From Flavonifractor sp. An100 (GTDB lineage Bacteria > Bacillota > Clostridia > Oscillospirales > Oscillospiraceae), in NCBI RefSeq assembly GCF_002161175.1, contig NZ_NFMA01000014.1:1-64000 (forward strand): 64,000 bases of DNA, in the 5' to 3' direction. Shown here in pieces: positions 33,651 through 42,323 of this stretch. The first letter of the stretch is position 1. Each line of letters opens with the position of its first letter. A program made the position numbers and the translations under genes. The notes beneath the pieces were generated by a model. It saw only the letters and a program-made list of their open reading frames with translations. It made no database searches and was not told where the DNA came from.

Positions 33651-33956
33651 ATGTCCAATGAGAGTGCAATGATGATGTTTGTCTTGATTCTGGCGCTGCA
33701 GATCTGTGTGGCGGGGATGGGGCCCATTTGGGCGGGGGTGGTAATCCCAGTTTTGTGTGGAAGCGTGGTAGGCGTAACAGTTCTAGGCTATCACCAGGCA
33801 TTCGGAGCCTGGCCGTTGCGCATGGACCAGGTGCTGGTGCAAGGCGGTCTGCCCGTGGTGGCTCTGCTGCTGGTGTGGCTGGGAGTCCGGCACTGGAAGA
33901 ACCAGGGCCAAACCCGGGCGGGAGTTGGCCCGGCGAAGCTGGAGGAGTTGGAATAA
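33651..33956 (+). CDS. Small membrane protein, unknown
   Basis: 101 aa with three hydrophobic stretches (about 5-27, 29-48 and 62-83) and a short polar tail ending LEELE. The upstream membrane protein has a similar tail (KIEDLE), which may be a shared cytoplasmic end signal or coincidence. The ATG is preceded by GAAAGGAG. It is the last gene of the DUF2089 operon. Function unknown. Confidence 0.78.
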   Translation: MSNESAMMMFVLILALQICVAGMGPIWAGVVIPVLCGSVVGVTVLGYHQAFGAWPLRMDQVLVQGGLPVVALLLVWLGVRHWKNQGQTRAGVGPAKLEELE

Positions 33957-33962
33957 GGGAAG

Positions 33963-34000
33963 GGGCAGCCGGAAGAGAAATCTTCCGGCTGCCCTTTTCT
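33963..34000 (+). terminator. Terminator of the DUF2089 operon
   Basis: GGGCAGCCGGAAGA (33963-33976) and TCTTCCGGCTGCCC (33981-33994) form a perfect stem with a GAAA loop, then TTTTCT. Confidence 0.93.
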
Positions 34001-34019
34001 AAAAATTTTTTGTCTTCCT

Positions 34020-34047
34020 GGAACCTATAGCTCCAATTTAGCATCTA
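34020..34047 (+). promoter_or_regulatory. Possible ECF-type promoter
   Basis: GGAACC (34020-34025) with TCTA at 34044-34047, an 18-base gap, resembles ECF promoters (GGAAC / TCTA). It lies about 34 bases before the sigma factor gene and would imply autoregulation. Confidence 0.4.
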
Positions 34048-34080
34048 TAAGGTGTCCGGACAAGGAAGGAGGCGACCCAC

Positions 34081-34587
34081 GTGGGAAGAGATGAGGAGCT
34101 CAAAAGCCAATTTGCTGCTCTGGTACAGGAGCACAGCCGAAGCATGTACCGCTCCGCCCGGGCACTGCTGCCTGGGGAAGCCCAGGCCCAGGATGCAGTG
34201 GGGGAGGCGGTGCTGTTGGCCTGGCAGAGCTTTGAAAAGCTGCGGGACCACCAGGCGGCCAAGGGCTGGCTGGTAAGAATTACCGTCAACTGTGCCTATG
34301 CCCAGCTGCGCCGGGACAGACGGTTGGTGGAGCTGGAAAAGGCGGAGAAGGTGGCGGTCCCGGAGAAAGAGGAATTGCCGGAGAACCTGTGGCAGGCAGT
34401 GCTGCGCCTGCCGGAGGAGCAGCGCCTGGCGGTCACCCTTTACTACTATGAGGATATGCCCGTAGCCCAAATTGCCCGCACGCTGGGGGTTCCCCAGGGG
34501 ACAATAAAGTCCCGGCTGAACCGGGGGCGGGAACGGCTGCGGAAGTTGCTGGAAGAGGAGGACGGATATGGTGTCCAGAGATTATGA
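34081..34587 (+). CDS. ECF-type RNA polymerase sigma factor
   Basis: 168 aa starting at GTG behind AAGGAGG. Region 2 (residues about 10-75: FAALVQEHSRSMYRSARALL to WLVRITVNCAYAQLRRDR) binds core enzyme and the -10 element. Region 4 (about 110-160) has LPEEQRLAVTLYYYEDMPVAQIA and the helix-turn-helix VPQGTIKSRLNRGRERLR. It reads straight into the next gene with a 20-base overlap, the usual sign that the next product is its anti-sigma factor. Confidence 0.93.
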   Translation: MGRDEELKSQFAALVQEHSRSMYRSARALLPGEAQAQDAVGEAVLLAWQSFEKLRDHQAAKGWLVRITVNCAYAQLRRDRRLVELEKAEKVAVPEKEELPENLWQAVLRLPEEQRLAVTLYYYEDMPVAQIARTLGVPQGTIKSRLNRGRERLRKLLEEEDGYGVQRL

Positions 34588-35527
34588 GTGGGAGGAACGC
34601 CTGCGCCGGCGAGTTCAGGAGGAGACGTTCCCATTGCCCCAGGGATTTGATGCATTTTTAGCCCAACGGCTGGAGAGCCTGCCTCCCAGAGGGGTGGGAC
34701 GGCGCCGGATCAGAAAGGCGGTGCTGCTGGCGGCAGCAGCGGTGCTGCTCACCGCCTGTGCCGGGGCGGCGGTGGTAACGCTGAAGCAAAATCGGATTTT
34801 CTATTTTGATACGCTGGAGCAGGCCGGTCAGGCCGCCAACGAGGGAGCGGCAGCGGCAGGGGCAAGTACAGCGGCAGTAGGTGTGCAGGATGGCCTGCCG
34901 GAATATCCGGGGGCCCAGGAGGTGGACCTGGAGACGGGTATGTCCTTCTACCAAGGGGAAGGGGAGGAGGTATTGGAGCACGCCTATGGAACTGCGGAGG
35001 ACGGCTGGAGGGAAATGTTTGCCGCCCAAACCGACGCCCTAGTGGTGGAGCAGTACAAGGCGGACCGCCTGTCCGACCTGCTGGAGCTGTGGCCCATGGG
35101 GGTAATGCCGGATCTGGCAGCTCTGGAGGAGGACTATCCTCCCATCCCAGGCTGCCAGAGCAGCTACAGTCAAAAAAGTCGGGAGACCGGAAACCTGCGC
35201 TATCTGGGGTTCTACGGAGATTTTCAGGGGCCTGGGGAGGGGCAGTTCAGCCTGGACTGGACCTTCCATCCGGTGGGACAGGCGGGAGACCAATACGTGG
35301 TGGCCACCGGCCTGGACAAGGTGGAGGAGTATGAAACGGCAGATGGAGCCATGGCTGATATCCAGTGGGATACCGCCCCCAGTGGGAAAACGGTATTCCG
35401 GGCGGAGGTCTCCTATGGATATGTGAGCTTTACCATGACTGGCGCCCAGATGGAAGCAGAAGCGGTCCATGCCATTTTGGACGGCCTGGAGCTGTCTCAG
35501 CTGAAGGAGTATCAACCCAAGAGCTAA
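34568..35527 (+). CDS. Probable membrane anti-sigma factor
   Basis: 319 aa. Residues 1-45 are a charged cytoplasmic segment (YEWEERLRRRVQEE, then an Arg-rich patch) that could grip the sigma factor. One membrane helix lies at about 47-70, and residues 75-319 are outside the cell, acidic, with an Ala/Gly-rich stalk at 85-110. The helix contains a cysteine (LTACAGAAV) that resembles a lipobox but lies too deep for a signal peptide. There is no zinc HxxxCxxC motif. The role is inferred from the overlap with the sigma gene. Confidence 0.75.
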   Translation: MVSRDYEWEERLRRRVQEETFPLPQGFDAFLAQRLESLPPRGVGRRRIRKAVLLAAAAVLLTACAGAAVVTLKQNRIFYFDTLEQAGQAANEGAAAAGASTAAVGVQDGLPEYPGAQEVDLETGMSFYQGEGEEVLEHAYGTAEDGWREMFAAQTDALVVEQYKADRLSDLLELWPMGVMPDLAALEEDYPPIPGCQSSYSQKSRETGNLRYLGFYGDFQGPGEGQFSLDWTFHPVGQAGDQYVVATGLDKVEEYETADGAMADIQWDTAPSGKTVFRAEVSYGYVSFTMTGAQMEAEAVHAILDGLELSQLKEYQPKS

Positions 35528-35538
35528 TATTAGAGAAA

Positions 35539-35570
35539 AACACCCGGTCCCTGGGAAGGGACCGGGTGTT
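35539..35570. terminator. Terminator between anti-sigma and YitT genes
   Basis: AACACCCGGTCCC (35539-35551) pairs with GGGACCGGGTGTT (35558-35570). On the minus strand TTTTCTC follows, so it chiefly serves the YitT-family gene; the stem probably also stops plus-strand reading. Confidence 0.85.
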
Positions 35571-35594
35571 CCGCTTTATGGAAAGGGAAAAGAC

Positions 35595-36494
35595 TTACTG
35601 ATCGGCGTTAGCCCGAAAGACGTCTGCCACCTCGGTGATGGTGATGTAGGCCAGGGGATCGATGGCGTGGACGATCTCTTTCATCTGGCCCACCTGGAAG
35701 CGGTTGACCACAAAATAGACCACTGTGCGCTCGGTGTTGGAAAAGCCGCCCCGGGCGGGGATACGGGTCATTCCGCTCTCAAAGGCGGAGCTGAGGGCGG
35801 AGCAGACCTCCTCCGGGCGCAGGGTAATGATCATGGCCGCCTTGGACCGGTCAATGCCCTCCACCAGGAAGTCCAGGGTCTTCAGCGCGGCGAAGTAGGT
35901 GACAATGGAGTACAAGGGGAGAATCCAACTGCCAATGACAATGCCGCAGACAATGTAAAGCAGAAGGTTATACATCATTACGAAGGTGCCCACGGAGATG
36001 CCCAGGCGCTTGGCAAAGATCACGGCCATGACCTCAATGCCGTCCATGGCTCCGCCGAACTTGATGGCCAGGCCGCTGCCAATGCCGGATATGACGCCGC
36101 CGAAGATGGAGCACAGCAGCAGGTCGGTGCCAGCCAGGGGGGAGGCGATGCTCACGTCAATGGGGAGCACATCGGTGATGAGCCAGGAGCCCAGGGAGTA
36201 GATGGCCACGGCGTATATGGCGTAGGTGGTGAAGAGCACGCCCTGCTTCTTCATGCCGAAGAGAAACAGGGGAATGTTTAGAATAATCAAAAAGACAGAC
36301 AGGGAAAAAGGCTCCGGGGCCAGCTGGGAGAGGAGAATGGAGGTACCGGAGATGCCGCTGTCGTAGAGGTTGACAGGGGCTAAAAAGACGGTAACGCCAA
36401 AGGCATTGATCAGTCCGGCCAGGGTGAGAAAGAGAAAGTTGAGGGGTTTGAGGCGGGAGAGGGTTTGCTGTAGGGAGGAAAACAGATTCTTCAA
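35595..36494 (-). CDS. YitT family membrane protein
   Basis: 299 aa. Five to six membrane helices (about 15-205) belong to the YitT/DUF161 part, with the conserved GxGxGLAIKFGGAMDGIEVMA segment. A cytoplasmic DUF2179 domain (about 215-290) contains MTRIPARGGFSNTERTVVYFVVNRFQ-type sequence and forms a ligand-binding ferredoxin-like fold. The family is widespread in Firmicutes; the function is not settled, with transport proposed. It is transcribed alone from the strand opposite to both flanking sigma modules. Confidence 0.9.
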   Translation of the reverse strand: MKNLFSSLQQTLSRLKPLNFLFLTLAGLINAFGVTVFLAPVNLYDSGISGTSILLSQLAPEPFSLSVFLIILNIPLFLFGMKKQGVLFTTYAIYAVAIYSLGSWLITDVLPIDVSIASPLAGTDLLLCSIFGGVISGIGSGLAIKFGGAMDGIEVMAVIFAKRLGISVGTFVMMYNLLLYIVCGIVIGSWILPLYSIVTYFAALKTLDFLVEGIDRSKAAMIITLRPEEVCSALSSAFESGMTRIPARGGFSNTERTVVYFVVNRFQVGQMKEIVHAIDPLAYITITEVADVFRANADQ

Positions 36495-36629
36495 TGAAAT
36501 GGGCTCCTTTTCAAAAATAATAATCTTTTAAAAACAATATACCAGAAAAATAAAATATATTCCACTCTTTTGCACCAAAATAGGCGTAAAAGAGTTGTTA
36601 ATTTTTTGGAGAAAAATATGGAAGGAGAA

Positions 36630-36658
36630 TGTAACCTTTGGAAGAGGAAAAACGTGTA
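36630..36658 (+). promoter_or_regulatory. ECF-type promoter in front of the second sigma gene
   Basis: TGTAAC (36630-36635), 17 bases and CGTGTA (36653-36658). This fits the -35 (TGnAAC) and -10 (CGTnTA) pattern of Bacillus-type ECF sigma factors and lies 36 bases before the sigma gene start, as expected for an autoregulated ECF gene. Confidence 0.7.
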
Positions 36659-36693
36659 TGATATAGAAAGAGCTTTTGGAAGGAGGCGGGGAT

Positions 36694-37179
36694 ATGGAAC
36701 GGGCGGAGGCTGAGCGGCTGGTGCGGCTGCATGGACAGGCGGTGTACCGGCTGGCCTATGCCCGGACGGGCAGCCGGGAGGACGCGGAGGACGTGACCCA
36801 AGAGACCTTTCTTCGTCTGGTGCGGACGGGACCGGAGTTTCAGGACGAGGAGCACTGCCGGGCGTGGCTGTTCCGGGTGGCCCTGAACTGTGCCGGGGAC
36901 CTGTTCCGTTCTGCCTGGCGCAGACGAAAGCGTCCCCTGGAGGAGGCGGAGCAGGTAGCCGCTCCAGAGGAGGACGAGCAGGCGGGAGAGGTGCTGCGGG
37001 CGGTGTTGTCCCTGCCGGAGAGCTATCGGGCGCCGGTACATCTATTTTATTATGAGGGCATGTCCATCGCAGAGGTGGCGTCGGTGCTGAAGATGCGGGA
37101 AGGAACGGTGAGAACCCGCCTGGTACGGGCCCGGACCATGCTGCGGGAGCAGCTGAAGGGAGGGGAAGAGCGTGCTTGA
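36694..37179 (+). CDS. ECF-type RNA polymerase sigma factor (SigV/SigW-like group)
   Basis: 161 aa from the ATG at 36694 behind AAGGAGG. Region 2 (about 5-70) shows GQAVYRLAYARTGSREDAEDVTQETF-type sequence, and region 4 (about 105-155) shows LPESYRAPVHLFYYEGMSIAEVA and the MREGTVRTRLVRARTMLR helix-turn-helix. It overlaps the following DUF4179 gene by eight bases. A candidate ECF promoter upstream suggests it transcribes its own operon. The regulon is unknown; an envelope stress role is likely from the partner. Confidence 0.94.
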   Translation: MERAEAERLVRLHGQAVYRLAYARTGSREDAEDVTQETFLRLVRTGPEFQDEEHCRAWLFRVALNCAGDLFRSAWRRRKRPLEEAEQVAAPEEDEQAGEVLRAVLSLPESYRAPVHLFYYEGMSIAEVASVLKMREGTVRTRLVRARTMLREQLKGGEERA

Positions 37180-38506
37180 ATATAACTACCGAAATGAGAT
37201 GGACCAAATTCAACTGAAGGAGGAGCAAATGGAACAGATGATACAGGCTATGACGAAGGAGAAACCTAGTTCTAAGGTAGTACGTCTGGGGGGACGGCTG
37301 CTTGTGGCGGCGGCTCTATGTGCGCTGCTGTCCGTATCCGCGCTGGCGGCCTCCCCTGCCCTGCGGACGGCCCTGGGACAACTGCTGGGGAACTTTGCCC
37401 CCTATAGCCAAACCATCCAGGGGGTGTCGGATGAGGACCAGGGTCTGCGGTTCCAGGTGGTGTCGGCGCTGAGTGATCAGTACCGGTCCACCGTATACAT
37501 TGCGGTAGAGGACCTGACCGGAGAGCGGTTTACCGACGAGGCCATTATCATGGCTTGCAATATACCCAGACAGTGGGGAAAGGTAAGTATCAGCAGCCAG
37601 GGAGAATGTGTGTCCTACGACCCGGAGACCCATGCCGCTCTGTTCCGGTACAGCCAGACGGGGTATCAACGTTCCCAGGAGGTGGAGAAACTGGAACTGG
37701 AGGTCACCTCTGTGCAGCCTGGCTACTATCAGGATCTGTCCGGCCCTCTGCCTGAAGAGATCCCCGGAGAGTATTTGGAGACCATGACCCTGGACACGGG
37801 GGAGGAAGTGCTGGTTCCGGAGCAGAACCCGGCGCCGCTGGAGGGCTTCCGTGATCTGGCCAGCCTGTCCTCTATGGGCTTTGCACCGGATGGCACCTTC
37901 CAGGTGTTGTTCCGGCTCTCCCATGAGGTGCGCACGGAGAGGGAGGGGGACGGTGTGATCTCGGTCACTCCCATGCTGGATGGGGTAATGCCGGAGGGAG
38001 AGATCGGTGACTCCTATTTTACCTGGCAGGGGGAGCGGTATATCGGCATGTCCTTTGTGATCCCTCTCTCGGAGCGGGACCGGCTGACCCTGAGTAACGC
38101 CTACGGCACGCTGCGTACCCAAGAGCCCATTCGGGGGGAGTGGAAGCTGCCCTTTACCATGGAAAACCTGCCCGCTCTGGAGTTGGCGCTGTCCGACGTG
38201 GAGGGTGCCATTCTGCCGGATACCCTGGTCCTCTCCCCATTGGGAGCCATGCTGTTGGGGGACATTGAGGCCCAGTTCCGGGGGAACAATCCCTTTGCCC
38301 TGTGTATGCAGGACGGTTCTCGGCTGGAGGATTTCGAGAAACAGGCGGCGACGATGCTCCCCAACGAACTGTATGTGCTGGGTAACTGGGCATTCCCGGA
38401 GCCTGTGGATGTGGAGCAAGTAGTAGGGGTGGAGACGGGACGGTGGTATATCTCGGTGTCGGGTGAAGATGCCGGGACCATCTACCCCATTGACAATCAC
38501 CCGTAA
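37172..38506 (+). CDS. DUF4179 domain membrane protein, probable anti-sigma factor
   Basis: 444 aa starting at GTG (GGAGGGG upstream). The cytoplasmic N-terminus (1-38) is rich in Glu, Gln and Met (KEEQMEQMIQAM), followed by one membrane helix at about 41-60 and a DUF4179 domain (about 60-160) with the typical SPALRTALGQLLGNFAPYSQTIQG-type start. The remainder is extracellular and beta-rich. DUF4179 proteins are nearly always encoded after ECF sigma factors and act as their membrane anti-sigma partners. The signal is unknown. Confidence 0.85.
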   Translation: MLEYNYRNEMDQIQLKEEQMEQMIQAMTKEKPSSKVVRLGGRLLVAAALCALLSVSALAASPALRTALGQLLGNFAPYSQTIQGVSDEDQGLRFQVVSALSDQYRSTVYIAVEDLTGERFTDEAIIMACNIPRQWGKVSISSQGECVSYDPETHAALFRYSQTGYQRSQEVEKLELEVTSVQPGYYQDLSGPLPEEIPGEYLETMTLDTGEEVLVPEQNPAPLEGFRDLASLSSMGFAPDGTFQVLFRLSHEVRTEREGDGVISVTPMLDGVMPEGEIGDSYFTWQGERYIGMSFVIPLSERDRLTLSNAYGTLRTQEPIRGEWKLPFTMENLPALELALSDVEGAILPDTLVLSPLGAMLLGDIEAQFRGNNPFALCMQDGSRLEDFEKQAATMLPNELYVLGNWAFPEPVDVEQVVGVETGRWYISVSGEDAGTIYPIDNHP

Positions 38507-38529
38507 ATCAAAATAACAGAAGGAAACAG

Positions 38530-38556
38530 AGGGCCGGTTCCATTGGAACCGGCCCT
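38530..38556 (+). terminator. Terminator after the second sigma module
   Basis: AGGGCCGGTTCC (38530-38541) pairs with GGAACCGGCCCT (38545-38556). The T-run is weak (GCCTGTTTG). Confidence 0.7.
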
Positions 38557-38607
38557 GCCTGTTTGCCTGCGATTGGATATTTTAGAGGAGTTTTCTTGGG
38601 CTGTGGA

Positions 38608-38636
38608 TTGCAATGAAACGGGAATTTTGCTATAAT
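38608..38636 (+). promoter_or_regulatory. smc promoter
   Basis: TTGCAA (38608-38613), 17 bases and perfect TATAAT (38631-38636), about 70 bases before the smc start. Confidence 0.75.
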
Positions 38637-38707
38637 ATATCATCTATTCCTGTGCCCTAAGGCGGATGCCCCAGGGGGACGGACCAGATGAGAATGAGGT
38701 GTGGCGT

Positions 38708-41700
38708 TTGTATTTAAAATCGCTGGAAATCCAGGGCTTCAAGTCCTTCCCGGATAAGACGGTGCTCACCTTTGGCGAGGACATCACCGCCATCGTGGGC
38801 CCCAACGGGTCGGGCAAATCCAATATCTCCGACGCCATCCGCTGGGTCATGGGGGAGCAGTCCACCCGGGCCCTGCGGGGGGGCAAGATGGAGGACGTGA
38901 TTTTCGGCGGCACCGCCAAGCGCCGCCAGACGGGGTATGCCGAGGTGTCCCTGGTGCTGGACAACACCACCCACATCTTTGACATGGAGGAGTCGGAGGT
39001 CATGGTCACCCGGCGGTACTACCGCTCGGGGGAGAGTGAGTACTATATCAACCGCCGCTCCGTCCGTCTGAAGGACGTCAACGAGCTGTTCATGGACACG
39101 GGCCTGGGCCGGGAGGGCTACTCCATCATCGGCCAGGGCAAGATCGACGAAATCCTGTCCGTCAAGTCCTCTGACCGCCGGGAGGTCTTTGAGGAGGCGG
39201 CGGGCATCTCCCGCTACCGCCACCGCAAGGAGGAGGCCGAGCGGAAGCTGGAGCGCACGGACGAAAATCTGGTGCGGGTCAACGACAAAATTTCCGAGCT
39301 GGAGCTGCAGGTGGAGCCTCTGCGGCAGCAGAGCGAAAAGGCCAAGAAGTATCTGGTGCTTCGGGACGAGCTGCGGGGCCTGGAGATCTCCGTGTGGCTG
39401 GATACCCTGGAGCGGATTCGGGCGGGGAACATCAAGCTGGAGGCGGACTACCAGGAGGCAGTGCGCCAGAAGAACGAGGTGAAGACCGCCCAGGAGAAGG
39501 CCTATGTTGCCGCCGAGCGCTACTCCGAGCAGATGCGGGAGAAGGACGTGGAGGCCGACCAGCTGCGGTTTGCTATGCAGGGCAAGCAAGCCCGCATCAA
39601 CGAGTTGGAGTCGGCCATTGCGGTGCTCAAGAGCAATATCCAGCACAATCTGGAGTCCTCCCAGCGGATCCAGGCGGACCTGGAGCAGCAGCAGGGACGG
39701 GAGGGCTCTTTGAGCGCCCAGATCGACCAGCGCCGCAGCCGCTTAGAGGAGATCGAGAAACAGCTGGCCGCCGGACGGCAGGCCCTGGAGGAGAAGAGCC
39801 GCCAGGCGGAGGAGGCCGCCCACTCAGCGGGCACCCTGGCCCAAGAGCTGGAACAGCTGCGGGGGCGGGCATATATGGAGAGCGCCGACGCCGCCGAGGC
39901 CAAGGCTCTCCTCTCCGCTCTGGCCGCCGCCGCCCAGGAGGTGCTGGACCGAGACGAGACGGTTCGCCGGGAGAGTGCCGAGCTGGAGGAGCGCCTGGAG
40001 CAGGCCCGCCAGGAGGCCAAGGAGGCCCGGAAGGACTATAACACCAGTGTGGAGGAGCGGGACGGAGCCAAAAACGTCATTAGCGGCTACACCCTCCGCG
40101 CCCAGTCCCGGCAGAAGAAGCTGGAGCAGCTCAAGGACCGGCAGGTCAAGCTGCAGATGGAGGAAAATGCCCTGGCCTCCCGGATTAAGCTGCTCACCGA
40201 GATGGAGAAGGTTCATGAGGGCTACTCCAAGGCAGTGAAGCTGGTGATGGGGGAGGCCCAGCGGGGGACGTTGAAGAACATTCACGGCCCGGTAGCCGAC
40301 CTGTTGAAGGTGCCCAATTCCTACACCGTGGCCATCGAGACCGCCCTGGGAGGCGCCATGCAGAATCTGGTGGTGGACCGGGAGGAGGACGGCAAGGCCG
40401 TCATCCAATTTTTGAAGCGCCGGGACGCCGGCCGGGCCACCATCCTGCCCATCAGCTCCATCCGCCCGGGTCAGCTCCGGGAGGCGAAGGAGCTGGAGGG
40501 ACAGCCGGGCTTTGTGGGCATTGGAGATCAGCTGATCTCCTTCCAGCCCCAATATCAAACTGTTTTTTCCAATCTTCTGGGCCGTGTGGTGGTAATGGAG
40601 GACCTGGACACCGCCATCGCCGCGGCCCGGAAGTACGGATATAAATTCCGTATCGTCACCCTGGACGGCCAGGTACTCAATCCCGGCGGTTCCATGACCG
40701 GCGGTTCTGCCAGCCGCAGCGCGGGCATCCTCAGCCGGGCCAACGAGCTGGAGCGGCTGGGAGAGCAGAGCACCCGGCTGAAGGAGCAGCTCATGGAGGC
40801 GGGGCGGCAGGTGAGCGAGGCGGAGCGGGAATCCACCGCCGCCGCCTACGAGCTGGAGACCGCCCAGAGCCAGCTCCGGGAGTGGGAGAATGCCGTATTG
40901 AAGGCGGAGGCTCAGGTGGAGCACTGCCGCAGCGTGGTGGCCTCCCTGGAGAAGCAGCAGGAGAGCCAGCACAGCGAGCTGGAGCAGCTTCAGGCCCGGT
41001 CGGCCCAGATCGAGCAGGACACCCAGACTGCCCGGACGCGGATCGAGGTGCTGGAGGGGGCCGCCGCCGCCTTGAAGAGTGAGGCGGAGGGCAAGGCCAA
41101 GGGCCAGGCCGATCTCCAGGAGCGGTCGGCCCGCATCGCCCAGCAGGCCGCCGAGCTGACGGCGGCCCAGTCCGCCCTGGAGGCGGAGCGGGAGGCCACC
41201 CGGTCCGGCCTGGAGGAGCTGGTGAGCCTGAAGGAGAGCATCGCCGGGGACCGGGACCAGAGCCGGGCCCTGATGGCGGACTACCAGGCGAAAAACGAGG
41301 ATTTTACCCGGCAGATCGCCGGGAAGGAGGAGGACCTCGCTGCCCTGCGGGAGGAGTGCCGGAAGGACACCGACGCCGTCGCCCGTCTCAACCAGGAAAA
41401 ACTGGAGCTGGAAGGGGAGCGGGTGAAGGCCACCCGGGAGAGCCAGAGCCGCAACGAGGAGCTGCTGCGCATCGAGGGGGAGGTCTCCCGGCTGGAGCAG
41501 CGGAAGGTGTCCGCCTCCATGGAGGAAAAGCAGCTGCTGGACAAGCTGTGGGAGACCTACGAGCTCTCCCACGAGGCCGCCCGGCAGCAGCGGGTGGAGA
41601 TCGAGTCGGTGCCCAAGGCCAGCCGCCGCATCGCCGAGCTCAAGCGGGGCATCTCCGCCCTGGGCAATGTGAATGTGGGGGCCATTGAGGAGTTCCAGCG

Positions 41701-42280
41701 GGTGAACGAGCGCTACACCTACCTGACGGAGCAGCGGGACGACGTGGCCAAAGCCAAGCAGGAGCTGGAGGACATCATCGCCTCTATCACCCAGGAGATG
41801 AAGACCATCTTCCAGCGGGAGTTCCAGACCATCAATGAGGCCTTCGGCCAGACCTTCCTGGAGCTGTTTGGAGGGGGCAAGGCCACCCTGGAGCTGGAGG
41901 ACCCGGATGACATTCTGGGCTGTGGTATCGAGATCAAGGTCCAGCCCCCCGGGAAGGCGTTGAAGGTCATCACCCTCCTCTCCGGCGGAGAGAAGGCCTT
42001 TGTGGCCATTGCGCTGTACTTTGCCATCATGAAGGTGCGGCCCACCCCCTTCGTGGTGATGGATGAGATCGAGGCTGCCCTGGATGACAACAACGTGGTC
42101 CGCTTCGCCCAGTACATGCGCTCTATGGCGGACAAGACCCAGTTCATCGTCATCACCCACCGCCGGGGCACCATGGAGGAGGCAGACGTCCTCTACGGCG
42201 TGACCATGCAGGAGCAGGGCGTGTCCCGGATGCTCACCATCAACCTCAACGATGTGGAGAAGGAATTGAACATCCGTTGA
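38708..42280 (+). CDS. smc: Chromosome segregation protein SMC
   Basis: 1190 aa from TTG at 38708, giving the family-standard YLKSLEIQGFKSF start with GAGGTG just upstream; an earlier start would add 14 atypical residues. Walker A GPNGSGKSN is near 32-40, followed by coiled coil, the hinge (about 505-660, with the GGAMQNLVV and GGSMTGGS glycine motifs), a second coiled coil, the signature LSGGEKAF near 1091 and Walker B FVVMDEIEAALDDNN. It is the condensin ATPase that compacts and separates chromosomes; its partners ScpA/ScpB are not in this window. It is followed by two small genes and ftsY, the usual smc-ftsY link. Confidence 0.97.
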   Translation: MYLKSLEIQGFKSFPDKTVLTFGEDITAIVGPNGSGKSNISDAIRWVMGEQSTRALRGGKMEDVIFGGTAKRRQTGYAEVSLVLDNTTHIFDMEESEVMVTRRYYRSGESEYYINRRSVRLKDVNELFMDTGLGREGYSIIGQGKIDEILSVKSSDRREVFEEAAGISRYRHRKEEAERKLERTDENLVRVNDKISELELQVEPLRQQSEKAKKYLVLRDELRGLEISVWLDTLERIRAGNIKLEADYQEAVRQKNEVKTAQEKAYVAAERYSEQMREKDVEADQLRFAMQGKQARINELESAIAVLKSNIQHNLESSQRIQADLEQQQGREGSLSAQIDQRRSRLEEIEKQLAAGRQALEEKSRQAEEAAHSAGTLAQELEQLRGRAYMESADAAEAKALLSALAAAAQEVLDRDETVRRESAELEERLEQARQEAKEARKDYNTSVEERDGAKNVISGYTLRAQSRQKKLEQLKDRQVKLQMEENALASRIKLLTEMEKVHEGYSKAVKLVMGEAQRGTLKNIHGPVADLLKVPNSYTVAIETALGGAMQNLVVDREEDGKAVIQFLKRRDAGRATILPISSIRPGQLREAKELEGQPGFVGIGDQLISFQPQYQTVFSNLLGRVVVMEDLDTAIAAARKYGYKFRIVTLDGQVLNPGGSMTGGSASRSAGILSRANELERLGEQSTRLKEQLMEAGRQVSEAERESTAAAYELETAQSQLREWENAVLKAEAQVEHCRSVVASLEKQQESQHSELEQLQARSAQIEQDTQTARTRIEVLEGAAAALKSEAEGKAKGQADLQERSARIAQQAAELTAAQSALEAEREATRSGLEELVSLKESIAGDRDQSRALMADYQAKNEDFTRQIAGKEEDLAALREECRKDTDAVARLNQEKLELEGERVKATRESQSRNEELLRIEGEVSRLEQRKVSASMEEKQLLDKLWETYELSHEAARQQRVEIESVPKASRRIAELKRGISALGNVNVGAIEEFQRVNERYTYLTEQRDDVAKAKQELEDIIASITQEMKTIFQREFQTINEAFGQTFLELFGGGKATLELEDPDDILGCGIEIKVQPPGKALKVITLLSGGEKAFVAIALYFAIMKVRPTPFVVMDEIEAALDDNNVVRFAQYMRSMADKTQFIVITHRRGTMEEADVLYGVTMQEQGVSRMLTINLNDVEKELNIR

Positions 42281-42323
42281 CGGACCCACCAAATTCTACG
42301 GAACAGACCCTGGGAGGTTTGCA

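Noticed and set aside
39824-42292. An 822-codon minus-strand frame antisense to smc
   Set aside because: Low-complexity Leu/Gly/His composition typical of shadow frames; smc is certain.
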